Positions 54,946-63,394 of a stretch of 64,000 bases of DNA are shown in pieces. Both the position numbers and the translations under genes were made by a program. The stretch's first letter is position 1. Each line of letters opens with the position of its first letter. The stretch comes from an uncultured Clostridia bacterium. GTDB taxonomy: Bacteria > Bacillota > Clostridia > Oscillospirales > Acutalibacteraceae. The notes under the pieces were generated by a model. The model saw only the letters and a program-made list of their open reading frames with translations, was not told where the DNA came from and did not search any database. The stretch is taken from NCBI GenBank assembly GCA_944412445.1, contig CALYBJ010000001.1, positions 1 through 64,000 on the forward strand, written 5' to 3'.

Positions 54946-56537
54946 TTTAGATTTTTTTTGCAAAGCTTATATACCTCCCTGTCCGTAACGGCGTTTTTAA
55001 AAATATTTCTCGACATTCTGTGAGCGGCGGTGGTGTAAAACATATTGCCGGCGAAAAATTCCTTAGCTTCCTTTGACGAAACGATTTTACCGTCAAAAAG
55101 CATCATGCACACATGACAGTGACAGGCGCAGAACTCAATGTCATGGGAAACCGTTATAACGGTTTTGCCCTGCTGAGCAAGCTTTTTGAGAACCGAGGCG
55201 AAAGCCTCCTTAAATTCGGCGTCCATACCCTTTGTAGGCTCGTCCAGAAGAAGCACGTCCGGGTCAGTCATAAGCACCTTGCACAGCGCCGCCCTCTGTC
55301 TTTCCCCTCCGCTTATGTCATAGGGGTGGCAGTCAAGAATACGGGTGATTTCCGTAATTTCTGCCGCTTCCTTATAGTCTTTTCCTATTCTCAGCAGGTC
55401 TTCCTTAACGGTCTTTTCCGTAAACAGGCTCTGAACCTGCTGGGGAAGCAGGGAAATTTTTATGTTTTTCTTTTTTACCTTTCCGAATAAAGGCTTGTAA
55501 ATTCCTCCGATAATATTTAAAAGCGTGGATTTTCCTGCTCCGTTGCCGCCTAAAACGGCAGTGATTTTCCCTTCCTCAAAAACAGCGCTGACGCCCTTTA
55601 AAATGTTTTCCTCTTTTTTTTCGTATCTGAAATATATATCCCGAAGCTCTATTGCCTTTTCGTTTTTCTTTTGCTTTTCACGTATGATCTCGGTTTCCGT
55701 TGGATTGTTAATAAGCGATGAAAGCCATTGCCTGCCGTCTCTTACGGTAACGGGACAGGGAAGAGTATTGTCTCCTGTTATGGAGTAAATACGCATAGGT
55801 GACGGGAAAGCCCTGAACATAAACGAAAGCTCCCCTGAAAGCCTGCTTCCGGCGTCCGACGGCGTTCCCGAGTATTTTATTTCCCCCTTGTCCATTACAA
55901 TGATTTTATCCGCCGCAGGGAAAATCTCCTCAAGCCGGTGCTCCGTTATAATAACGGTAACTCCCAGCTCCTTGTTGATTTTGTTGACAGTTCCCAGAAA
56001 GTCCGACGCCGCAACCGGGTCAAGCTGTGAAACAGGCTCGTCGAGAATTAAAATATCCGGGTGCATCGCCATAACCGAGGCAAGGTTTAAAAGCTGTTTC
56101 TGTCCTCCCGACAGCTTTGCCGTATCTTTTTCGAACAGAGAGGAAATACCGAAATATTCTGCCATTTCGGCTGCTCTGAGCCTTATTGAGCTGCTGTCAA
56201 GACCTAAATTCTCAAGTCCGAAGGCTATTTCATGAAAAACTTTGTCGGTGACTGTCTGATTGTCGGGATCCTGCATAACATATCCGATTTTTTCCGTTTG
56301 CTCCCTTAGGGGAACAGTGAAAATATCTTTGCTGCCGAAAAGAATCTCACCTTTTCTTTCACCGTGGGGAGCCAAAACAGGCTTTAAATGCTTTAAAAGA
56401 GTTGTTTTTCCGCAGCCGCTTTTGCCGCATATTACCACGTATTCTCCGGGATTTACCGATAAATTTATATTTTTAAGAGCTTTTTCATTTTTTAAGGGGT
56501 ATGAAAATGAAAAATTTTTTATTTTAATGCTTTCCAT
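54942..56537 (-). CDS. Fused double ECF ATPase (EcfA-EcfA')
   Basis: This 531-residue protein contains two complete ABC ATPase domains. The first (~4-230) has Walker A GKSGCGKTT (~38-46), signature LSGGQKQ and Walker B ILILDEPVSQLD. The second (~295-515) has GGNGAGKST, ISGGERQRA and VLLLDEPTKGMD. ECF transporters normally use two separate ATPases; here they are fused on one chain. The start at 56537 is supported by GGGAGAGG, and it overlaps the end of EcfT by 19 bp. Both sites look catalytically intact. Confidence 0.92.
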   Translation of the reverse strand: MESIKIKNFSFSYPLKNEKALKNINLSVNPGEYVVICGKSGCGKTTLLKHLKPVLAPHGERKGEILFGSKDIFTVPLREQTEKIGYVMQDPDNQTVTDKVFHEIAFGLENLGLDSSSIRLRAAEMAEYFGISSLFEKDTAKLSGGQKQLLNLASVMAMHPDILILDEPVSQLDPVAASDFLGTVNKINKELGVTVIITEHRLEEIFPAADKIIVMDKGEIKYSGTPSDAGSRLSGELSFMFRAFPSPMRIYSITGDNTLPCPVTVRDGRQWLSSLINNPTETEIIREKQKKNEKAIELRDIYFRYEKKEENILKGVSAVFEEGKITAVLGGNGAGKSTLLNIIGGIYKPLFGKVKKKNIKISLLPQQVQSLFTEKTVKEDLLRIGKDYKEAAEITEITRILDCHPYDISGGERQRAALCKVLMTDPDVLLLDEPTKGMDAEFKEAFASVLKKLAQQGKTVITVSHDIEFCACHCHVCMMLFDGKIVSSKEAKEFFAGNMFYTTAAHRMSRNIFKNAVTDREVYKLCKKNLK

Positions 56538-57397
56538 TTTAAATCCTCTCCCAAATCCGTAATAAGGGGTATAAGACACAGCGCCCCGTAAAATATGAAA
56601 ACAGCCCCGGAAAAAGCGGTTACCTGATTTACTTTAAAAAAAGGATTGTATAAAACATAGGTTACGCCCTTTGCCGCTCCTGCGATTACAAAAGCGTCGC
56701 ACAGCAATGTAAGTGAAATAATAACAGCGTCATAGGAAGTAAAAACATAATTGCTGTAATTTGTTTTAGGCTTTAAGCCGTAGCCTCTCGCTTTCATTGA
56801 ATCGGAGGTTTCTATTCCGTTTTCAAGCGCCCGGGAAATAAGAACCGAAATAATTTTGCCGCCGTTTTTGATTTTCCCGATTATGCTGCCGTCGGTAACC
56901 CCTGTACCCAGTCCCTTCTGCGCCTGCTGTATTTCCTTTGCCTTCTGAAGGTAAAGGGGAGCAAATCTTAAAGCCATTGTTATAATAAGAGCTGTTTTGG
57001 GCATTTTGCCCGCCGTCAAGTAAAGAATTTTGTCTGATGTAAGGGTTTCGTTAAGGCATGAAAACCAGGTTATGACAGCCGACGCCGTAAGCCCTGTTAC
57101 AACGCCGTATACAATGCTTTCAAGAGTAAGGCTGTTGCCGTCGGGAAGAGAAGCCAGAACGGTAATTCCGTAGTGAGACGTAAGACCGTTTACAATTCCC
57201 GTAAAAAGAGTAAGGGGCACAGCAAGGAAAAACAGCATTTTAAGTCCTTTTGCGCCTTTAAGCTTAATGTTGTAGGCGGTGGAGGTCAAAAAGGAAATAC
57301 AGAGAAACACGGGATGAAGAAAAATCATCCCGAAAATTACCGCGCTCATATAAAAAATAAAATTAGTTGCCGGATGGCAGGTGGAAAAGCTTCTCAT
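56519..57397 (-). CDS. ecfT: ECF transporter membrane coupling protein EcfT
   Basis: This 292-residue membrane protein has about five to six helices and the EcfT coupling helices with the Ala-Arg-Gly motif (SMKARGYG, ~200-207) that touches the ATPases. It opens with SFSTCHPATNF, as in family members. It connects the S component to the double ATPase. AAAGGA supports the ATG. The gene lies 22 bp after the beta-propeller gene in the same operon. Confidence 0.9.
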   Translation of the reverse strand: MRSFSTCHPATNFIFYMSAVIFGMIFLHPVFLCISFLTSTAYNIKLKGAKGLKMLFFLAVPLTLFTGIVNGLTSHYGITVLASLPDGNSLTLESIVYGVVTGLTASAVITWFSCLNETLTSDKILYLTAGKMPKTALIITMALRFAPLYLQKAKEIQQAQKGLGTGVTDGSIIGKIKNGGKIISVLISRALENGIETSDSMKARGYGLKPKTNYSNYVFTSYDAVIISLTLLCDAFVIAGAAKGVTYVLYNPFFKVNQVTAFSGAVFIFYGALCLIPLITDLGEDLKWKALK

Positions 57398-57419
57398 AAT
57401 ATATTTCCTTTTTTATGCT

Positions 57420-58736
57420 TTAGTTTTTTGGAAAAATATATTCCATAAAGGAAACAATTTTTTCAATTAAGCCGTAAAGCTCCGAAAGGAGATTTTTAAA
57501 GCTTAGATAATTTTCATTTACATTTTCGATTGCGAAAATATATCCCGAATCGTTTTTATAGTATATATCTCCGTTGGTGTCAGATACAAGACTGCTTATT
57601 CCGTAGCCTGACATATCTCCCTCGGGAGTAAAAAGCTCTTGGGCTGCTGCGGAGGTTTGGTTTTCGCTGTCGGTAAAATACATAATGCCCCCGGGGTAAG
57701 AGTTGTAGGAGGTGTAAATATAAACCTTGTCTCCGTAAGCCTTTGACACCAGAACGCTGTTCTGAGGGTAGCCTTTAATGCTTACTGAATAAATAATCTT
57801 TAAATCCACCCCGTCGATAACGGAAATAACGCCTTGAGAAAATCCGCTTTTCTGAACGCCCACATAAATGCGTCCGTTGCACACCGCGGGAGCCGAGGTG
57901 GATTCGCCACCCAAATAAACTTCCTGCCTGTCGGTAAATTTTCCGTTCTCAACTTTAAAGGAGTAAAGGAATCCGCCCTTTGTAACAAAATATATGCGGT
58001 TTTCGTTTTCGTCAAAAGTGACGGTGCATCTCTGGTCCCCTGTTATATCCGCCGAAGAAACCATTTCTCCCGTTTTTTTGTTAAGGGAAAAAATCTTCGA
58101 GGGCTTGTCGGCATAAACCGTTCCGTCGTCGCCGCCGAAAATAACGTAATCTCCTACAACGGCGCAGCCTGCCCAGTAAAAGCCGCCTTTATGAGTGTAT
58201 TCCCAGACAAGAGAGCCTGTTTCGCTGTCAATGCACACATAATTGCCGTCTTCTTCCTCGCCGTTCCAAAAGCCCGTATAAATATATCCGTCGTCGTAAA
58301 GTATTGGAGTCAGTGACTGACCGCCTATGGAGTCGTGAAAGGTCCAGAGCTTTTCAAGAGTTTCAAAGTCAAAGGCTTCAACGGTTCCGTTGTCAAGGGG
58401 ACAGTATATAACTCCGTCATGATAATAGGGTGCGACATATCCAAGACCGGGAGAGTCCGACATCTGACAGCTTCCCGTAATGCTTCCGTCAGTTTTGCTG
58501 AGCTTGTAAAGAGTGTCTGCGCTCATAATGATTAAAGAGTCTTCTGCGATTTCCGGAATTCCGGGAGCGTTTCTGTAAGAGGTTCCAAGCTTTAAAGCCC
58601 ATTTAAGAGATGCGTCCTCAGATGAAGACGGAGTCAGCGCCTCCGTTATATTGTTTTTTGCGGAAACTGAAATAAGTCCCGAAAAAACCGTTATAAGAGA
58701 TAAAATAAGGCATAAAAGCTTTTTTAAGTTTTTCAT
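57420..58736 (-). CDS. Secreted PQQ-type beta-propeller protein
   Basis: This 438-residue protein has a signal peptide (~1-26, ending SVSA), a seven- or eight-bladed PQQ-like propeller (~40-400) with blade pieces such as GTVEAFDFETLEKLWTFHD, GNYVCIDSETGSLVWEY and GGFLYSFKVENGKF, and a C-terminal amphipathic helix (~412-438, LSELYGLIEKIVSFMEYIF). It may bind a ligand or partner at the surface and anchor by its tail. It sits between the DUF4430 protein and EcfT genes under the B12 riboswitch. AAGGGTGA supports the start. Confidence 0.82.
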   Translation of the reverse strand: MKNLKKLLCLILSLITVFSGLISVSAKNNITEALTPSSSEDASLKWALKLGTSYRNAPGIPEIAEDSLIIMSADTLYKLSKTDGSITGSCQMSDSPGLGYVAPYYHDGVIYCPLDNGTVEAFDFETLEKLWTFHDSIGGQSLTPILYDDGYIYTGFWNGEEEDGNYVCIDSETGSLVWEYTHKGGFYWAGCAVVGDYVIFGGDDGTVYADKPSKIFSLNKKTGEMVSSADITGDQRCTVTFDENENRIYFVTKGGFLYSFKVENGKFTDRQEVYLGGESTSAPAVCNGRIYVGVQKSGFSQGVISVIDGVDLKIIYSVSIKGYPQNSVLVSKAYGDKVYIYTSYNSYPGGIMYFTDSENQTSAAAQELFTPEGDMSGYGISSLVSDTNGDIYYKNDSGYIFAIENVNENYLSFKNLLSELYGLIEKIVSFMEYIFPKN

Positions 58737-58782
58737 AAAATCACCCTTCGGGAATCGGTTTTCCCTTGTATGTAAATACCTT

Positions 58783-58806
58783 ACGGACGCCTGAAACAGC
58801 GTCCGT
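58783..58806 (-). other. Hairpin between the DUF4430-like and propeller genes
   Basis: ACGGACGC (58783-58790) pairs perfectly with GCGTCCGT (58799-58806). No T run follows on either strand, so it is probably an mRNA processing or stability stem. Confidence 0.45.
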
Positions 58807-58812
58807 TAAAGC

Positions 58813-59751
58813 TTACTTATTAAAGCTGAAAAGATTTTTGATAAACTCAATTATTCTTGCGAAGAAGTCAAGAATCCGGTTCCAGAAAGCCTGAAGCTTT
58901 GTGTTGACGCTGACGGTACACCAGGATGCGGAAACGGGCGATGTAATGCCGTAGGCGTCCTCTGTTTCACCGTAAGCGCATACTCTGTAATCGCCGGCTT
59001 TGTCAAAAGTAATTGTTATACTGCCGTTTTCGTCGGTTTTTCCTGCTGATGTATATCCCTCATCGGATAAAACATAAACGTCTGCTCCCGCAAGAGGCGT
59101 AATATTTTCCTCTAAGTCCGCGCTGCAGCCGTACCACATAAAGCTGTAACCCTCAAGGGTGAGCGTTATGCTGTCAGCCTGAGTAACCGCAACGGTATTA
59201 ACGGCTTCTCCGTCCATAGTGAACCAGCCTACATAGTCGGAATAAAAGCTTTTGTCCTGATAGAAAAAGTATGACATTGTATCGCCGTTCTCAAGGCTTG
59301 TTTCGTCAACGGCGTAGCCTGTGTATGTTCCCCAGGAGCCTATAACGCCGTCGTTGGGGCATTTGTTGTTGACGGTAAAGCCTGATGATGCGGCGCTTTT
59401 TCCGAATGCCTTTAAAACCATTCCGTCTGATACGATAAGATGATTTTTCGCGTTTTCCGCTGAAAACTCGCTGCCGTAGTAATAGGCGTGAGCGGCAACA
59501 AGAGCGTCAAGAGCCGTAATGCCGTTTATGGCTTCCCCGTTGAAGTCTGTTTCCGAAACATCGTAGCCGTAAGCCTCGGCAGTGCCTTCCGAAACGGAAA
59601 TACCCTGAGCCGGCATAATAACTTCGCCGTCATAGGCGCTGAATCTTATAACTATAGTGCCGCTTGCCGCAAGGGAGCTTAAAGGAAGACAGCAGCAGAG
59701 CATAACTGCCGCAGTTAATACGGATAAAAATTTTTTAAATCCTGTTTTCAT
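58813..59751 (-). CDS. Secreted DUF4430-like protein with amphipathic tail
   Basis: This 312-residue protein has a signal peptide (~1-29, ending SSLAA), a region at ~30-200 with the DUF4430-type elements (ITALDALVAAHAYYYG and SGFTVNNKCPNDGVIGSWGTY, then an extended aromatic strand segment), a beta-sandwich-like part at ~205-285 (ADVYVLSDEGYTSAGKTDEN), and a C-terminal amphipathic helix (AFWNRILDFFARIIEFIKN) to the end. It is probably a secreted ligand-binding partner of the ECF system. AAGAGGT supports the start. Confidence 0.76.
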   Translation of the reverse strand: MKTGFKKFLSVLTAAVMLCCCLPLSSLAASGTIVIRFSAYDGEVIMPAQGISVSEGTAEAYGYDVSETDFNGEAINGITALDALVAAHAYYYGSEFSAENAKNHLIVSDGMVLKAFGKSAASSGFTVNNKCPNDGVIGSWGTYTGYAVDETSLENGDTMSYFFYQDKSFYSDYVGWFTMDGEAVNTVAVTQADSITLTLEGYSFMWYGCSADLEENITPLAGADVYVLSDEGYTSAGKTDENGSITITFDKAGDYRVCAYGETEDAYGITSPVSASWCTVSVNTKLQAFWNRILDFFARIIEFIKNLFSFNK

Positions 59752-59809
59752 AAAAATACCTCTTTTATATAATTTAACGCCGCGCGCGAAGCGTTAGTTC
59801 CGAAAAAAA

Positions 59810-59983
59810 TTATTTTGATTTTTTCTCTTTAAGACCGGCCGCCTCAAGAGCATGAGGCCACGGACCGAAAAATCCCTTGATTCTGTTAACGTCCTCAGGG
59901 GAGAAATCGGATTTTTTAGGAAGTCGATGTTCCTTTTCAAAGCATTTTATTAAAAGATTAATATAATATTCTCTGCTGTTCAT
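59810..59983 (-). CDS. 57-aa HNH-repeat-like small protein
   Basis: This short frame, 57 residues, reads MNSREYYINLLIKCFEKEHR and then LPKKSDFSPEDVNRIKGFFG, PWPHALEAAGLKEKKSK. The part from LPKKSDF to FGPWPHALEAAGL matches the homing-endonuclease associated HNH-repeat motif (P-x-KxDF...FGxWxxALxxAGL). It is basic and probably binds nucleic acid. No good ribosome binding site is adjacent: an AAAGAGG lies 16-18 nt upstream, within the terminator stem of the riboswitch. So translation is uncertain. Confidence 0.55.
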   Translation of the reverse strand: MNSREYYINLLIKCFEKEHRLPKKSDFSPEDVNRIKGFFGPWPHALEAAGLKEKKSK

Positions 59984-59984
59984 A

Positions 59985-60200
59985 AAAATAAAAAAGCCGC
60001 CTCTTTAAAAAGGAAAGAGTGCGACAGCAAAAACCCGCAGTAACCCCGGGTATATTGTAAGCCGCACCTTTCATGTCCAAAAGTGTATGCAAAAATATGA
60101 ATGAGGATAAAGCATTCCGACTTACTGAAAAACAGATTACGGTAATGACAGTTGCGACGGATTTGCACCGAACTTTCCTTTAAACTCATGAAATTTTGAT
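59985..60200 (-). promoter_or_regulatory. Cobalamin riboswitch with intrinsic terminator
   Basis: On the minus strand, the leader from ~60200 shows the AGTTCGGTGCAAATCCGTCGC core (60142-60175 region), the ...GTCGGAATGC B12-box-like element and a long helical arm, as in AdoCbl or MeCbl-type aptamers. Downstream lies a terminator: GTCGC-A-CTCTTT pairs with AAAGAG-GCGGC, followed by TTTTTTA (~59985-60030). The RNA should terminate when B12 is abundant. It controls the whole minus-strand operon to 53.5 kb. Confidence 0.88.
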
Positions 60201-60206
60201 AAAAAC

Positions 60207-60235
60207 ATTATATCAGCAATCATAAATTTTGTCAA
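60207..60235 (-). promoter_or_regulatory. Promoter of the B12 operon
   Basis: On the minus strand, TTGACA (60230-60235) and TATAAT (60207-60212) have an exact 17-bp spacer, just upstream of the riboswitch. Confidence 0.82.
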
Positions 60236-60258
60236 CAGAGGAAAAGAGAAAAATGTGA

Positions 60259-60287
60259 TTGACAATTTGTAGCTAATATAGTAAACT
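60259..60287 (+). promoter_or_regulatory. Promoter of the metallophosphoesterase gene
   Basis: TTGACA (60259-60264) and TAAACT (60282-60287) with a 17-bp spacer, divergent from the B12 promoter. Confidence 0.55.
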
Positions 60288-60341
60288 TGCCTTGAAAATA
60301 CAAATAAATTATATAATTTTAATAAAAACGGGGAATGAAAA

Positions 60342-61748
60342 ATGAAAAAGCCGCTTAAATTTTTTCTTATAACTGATACTCATGTATATGCCCGCAGTCT
60401 GGGAACGGACGGTGAAGCCTTTGAGAAAAAGGACGCCTACGGAAGCACCTGCTACAAAGCGTCGGAAAGCCTTTTTGACGCCGCGGCCGATCTGATGCTG
60501 AAAAGCGATGATATAAATATCGTGCTTATAGCCGGCGACCTAACAAGCAACGGCGAATATGAAAGCAATATAAATATGTCAAAAAAGCTTCAGGAGCTTA
60601 ATAAGAAGGGCAAACAGGTTATAGTTATAACAGCCACCCATGATTATACAAGCGACGCAAGGTTCCCGAACCGTGTTATAAAGTCGTATAAGTGTCAGGG
60701 CGGCAGAGAAGTTGAGACGCCGGGAACGGAAAGACGGGAGCTTGACTCCTTTTACGGTGAATTCGGCAGGGCGCAGGCAATGTCGGTTCATGAGAACAGC
60801 GGCTCGTACTGCATAAAGCTTCAGGAGGGCTTCAGGCTGCTGTGTCTTAACGACGACGGAAACGGGGTAAACTGCGGCTATGACGAGGAGTGCATGAGCT
60901 GGATATTGAACTGCATTAAGGAGAGCAGGGACGCGGGGGATTTTATATTCGCCATGACGCATCATCCCCTTGTGCCTCCCATGAAAGTATATCCCATGAT
61001 AAGCAGAAGAGATATGCTTGTGGATTTTGAAAAGACGGCAGAAATTTTTGCGGACGCAGGTCTTTCCTTAATCTTTACCGGACATTCTCACATACAGAGC
61101 ATAAGAAGTCACACCTCAAAAAAGGGAAATACTATATACGATGTGGGAACGGCGGCTCTTGTAAGCTATCCGGTGCCGGTAAGGCAGGTTACCGTAACCG
61201 GAGAAACAGCGGAAATAAAAACCTTAAGACCGAAAAGTTTTGTAATGGACGGACAGGAATACAGCGTAACTGGATATACAAAAACGCGGTTTGACTCTAC
61301 CATATACGGAGCCATAGAGGGAGCCAAAAACGATTATGAACGGCTTGCGGCAATTCTGGGAGGAATCAGCATAAAGAGAGAGGTTGTTGATAATCATAAA
61401 ATACTTATGAGGACTCTGGGCAATATTGCCGACAGGCTCACGGTAAAGGGAGCGGCGAAGCTTCTTATGGTTAAAGCCGATATAAGAGGCATTGAAAAGG
61501 TAAAGATAAAAGACCTTTTTGCCGGTATATTCAGAGGGCTTTACGCCGGAGAAAAAGTAATTGATAAAAATTCAAGGGAATACGGATTTATAAGAGCCGT
61601 TATGGAAAGGATTTTGATTATAGGGGCAAAAGCGGGAGTAAAAAGTCTTGACGGCAAGGAGAACAGAGAGAAAATTTTTGAAATTGCCGATGATATAATT
61701 CTTCCGGGAAAATACGACCCCAACAATATAACGATACCGTTAAAATAA
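60342..61748 (+). CDS. Calcineurin-like metallophosphoesterase
   Basis: This 468-residue cytosolic protein has the five metal-binding blocks of the family: ITDTHVY (residues ~8-14), IAGDLTSNGE (~64-73), a TATHDYTSD (~96-104, replacing the usual GNHD), THHPLVPP and the late TGHSHIQS. Substrates in the family range from cyclic nucleotides to phosphodiesters and nucleotides and cannot be fixed. The C-terminal 150 residues are an extra helical region. It stands alone between the B12 promoter and a terminator. Confidence 0.85.
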   Translation: MKKPLKFFLITDTHVYARSLGTDGEAFEKKDAYGSTCYKASESLFDAAADLMLKSDDINIVLIAGDLTSNGEYESNINMSKKLQELNKKGKQVIVITATHDYTSDARFPNRVIKSYKCQGGREVETPGTERRELDSFYGEFGRAQAMSVHENSGSYCIKLQEGFRLLCLNDDGNGVNCGYDEECMSWILNCIKESRDAGDFIFAMTHHPLVPPMKVYPMISRRDMLVDFEKTAEIFADAGLSLIFTGHSHIQSIRSHTSKKGNTIYDVGTAALVSYPVPVRQVTVTGETAEIKTLRPKSFVMDGQEYSVTGYTKTRFDSTIYGAIEGAKNDYERLAAILGGISIKREVVDNHKILMRTLGNIADRLTVKGAAKLLMVKADIRGIEKVKIKDLFAGIFRGLYAGEKVIDKNSREYGFIRAVMERILIIGAKAGVKSLDGKENREKIFEIADDIILPGKYDPNNITIPLK

Positions 61749-61758
61749 TGATAAAGAG

Positions 61759-61790
61759 AGACGCCGTTTTTTTGACGGCGTCTTAATTTT
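61759..61790. terminator. Bidirectional terminator
   Basis: AGACGCCGT (61759-61767) pairs with ACGGCGTCT (61775-61783), with T-rich tails on both strands, between convergent genes. Confidence 0.85.
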
Positions 61791-61800
61791 GTTATAATCG

Positions 61801-63183
61801 TTATTCCACTTCTATCTGGGCTGCTTTTTGCCTGCGTTCTTTTATTTCTTCCGATATTTTTGAAACAAGCTCAGGCTTCAGCTTAAATTTCCTTAAGTAA
61901 ATAAGAAGAGCACAGATAAGTATAACAGGAGGAAGAACAAACATAATAATTTCAATACATTGAACGGCTTCGGGAGTTGCGGTAGTTGCGTTTTCTCCGC
62001 CGAATTTAACAATGGAGAAGCCGGCCATTGTAATAAGGGAGCTTAAAGCTGCGGCGATTTTGCTCAGGAAAGTAAGCATTGAGAAAATAACGCCCTCGTT
62101 GCGCTGACCGTTTTTCCATTCTCCGTAGTCAACGGCGTCCGCAAGCATAACATTCTGCATAACGCCCATAGAACCGAAGCCGGCGCTCATAATGAAAGCG
62201 GAAATGATAAAGAGGGGGAAATTGCCGCCGAACAGTAGATTTACAAGCATCATAAGACCGTATCCGATACAGGGAATTATAAAGGAGCCTATATAAACTC
62301 TGTTTCTGCCGAAGCGCTTTGAAAACAGAGGGAACCCTAAAAGACCTATGGCTTGGGAAGCTCCTAATATAATTGTGAACATACTGTACATATTCTTATT
62401 TTCCAGCACGAAAGAAAAGTAAAAGGGTGACGCCGCATTTGTAAGATTATTTGCAAGGTTAAAGAGAATCATAATAGCCACAATAATAAGAGCCTGATCG
62501 TTGCCCAGCAGAATTTTTGCGGATTTAATAAGAGAAAATTTTTCTTTAACCTCGGCAACAGGCTCAACATTTTCCTTAGCCGTAACAACGCAGATTGCGG
62601 CGGTAAAAATATAAACGGCGGAGGTTATCATGGCGTATTTAAGATAGCCGCCGTTAATAACGGGACCGCCCAGCTTATCAACGATCTGCATTGTAAACGC
62701 ACCTACTATTCCTGCTGCGCCGCCTATAATTCTGGGAAGCATTGAAACCTGATCTCTTTCTTTTGAATCAAGGGTGAGGGCGGGAATCATGGACCAGTAG
62801 CTGACGTCAATCATTGTATAGGAAGCGTCCCACAGCAAATACATGACGGTAGCGAAAATATAAAGGGAAGCGCCTTTAAGGCCGGGCTGCCAGAAAAGAC
62901 CTACGGTAATCAAAGCGTTTGTAACGGCGCCTATTAATATCCAAGGCCTGAATTTGCCGAAACGTGATTTTGTGTTGTCTATAATGGTGCCCATAAGTAG
63001 ATCGTTTACGCCGTCCCAAATTCTCGCGATAAAAAACATAACTGCTAAAAATTCTGAGCTGAGGCCTAAAACCGAGAGGAAATACATTGATATAAAACCG
63101 TTTGAAAGACCGTAGCTAAGGCTTTTTCCGAATGTACCGAAGCCGTAACCGGCTTTTGTTTTAAGGGACAATTTCTTTTCCAT
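61801..63183 (-). CDS. GPH-family sugar symporter
   Basis: This 460-residue protein has twelve transmembrane helices and resembles the glycoside-pentoside-hexuronide (MelB/XylP-like) cation symporter family within the MFS. The early KTKAGYGFGTFGKSLSYGLS and DGVNDLLMGTIIDNTKSRFG motif (GPH A-motif) are visible, and the mid-loop YWSMIPALTLD is typical. It probably imports a glycoside or uronide, the sugar unknown. Start 63183 follows AAAGGCGG; a longer frame to 63252 lacks one. Confidence 0.88.
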   Translation of the reverse strand: MEKKLSLKTKAGYGFGTFGKSLSYGLSNGFISMYFLSVLGLSSEFLAVMFFIARIWDGVNDLLMGTIIDNTKSRFGKFRPWILIGAVTNALITVGLFWQPGLKGASLYIFATVMYLLWDASYTMIDVSYWSMIPALTLDSKERDQVSMLPRIIGGAAGIVGAFTMQIVDKLGGPVINGGYLKYAMITSAVYIFTAAICVVTAKENVEPVAEVKEKFSLIKSAKILLGNDQALIIVAIMILFNLANNLTNAASPFYFSFVLENKNMYSMFTIILGASQAIGLLGFPLFSKRFGRNRVYIGSFIIPCIGYGLMMLVNLLFGGNFPLFIISAFIMSAGFGSMGVMQNVMLADAVDYGEWKNGQRNEGVIFSMLTFLSKIAAALSSLITMAGFSIVKFGGENATTATPEAVQCIEIIMFVLPPVILICALLIYLRKFKLKPELVSKISEEIKERRQKAAQIEVE

Positions 63184-63216
63184 AAAATATCCGCCTTTCA
63201 AATTATCCATACAAAA

Positions 63217-63245
63217 AGTATACGGTATGGAAAATGCCTTGTCAA
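63217..63245 (-). promoter_or_regulatory. Promoter of the GPH symporter with overlapping inverted repeat
   Basis: TTGACA (63240-63245) and TATACT (63217-63222) on the minus strand have a 17-bp spacer. An inverted repeat CCATAC...GTATGG (63207-63230) lies across the -10 element and could be a repressor operator. Confidence 0.7.
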
Positions 63246-63332
63246 TAAACAATTATGCAAGTTTTAATAAATTTTTTGTAAATAATTTTAATAATAAGTG
63301 CAATATGCTTAAAAATTCAAAGTTGATTTATA

Positions 63333-63361
63333 TTGACAACAGTTAAAGGGTTTAATATAAT
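63333..63361 (+). promoter_or_regulatory. Promoter of the aldo/keto reductase gene
   Basis: TTGACA (63333-63338) and TATAAT (63356-63361) with a 17-bp spacer, 34 bp before the start codon. Confidence 0.75.
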
Positions 63362-63394
63362 TGTATTGAAAAATTATAACGCAGGTGAAAGTAA

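Noticed and set aside
60207-60342. T-box or other second riboswitch on the plus strand before the metallophosphoesterase
   Set aside because: The divergent leader is short, with no conserved elements or terminator on the plus strand.
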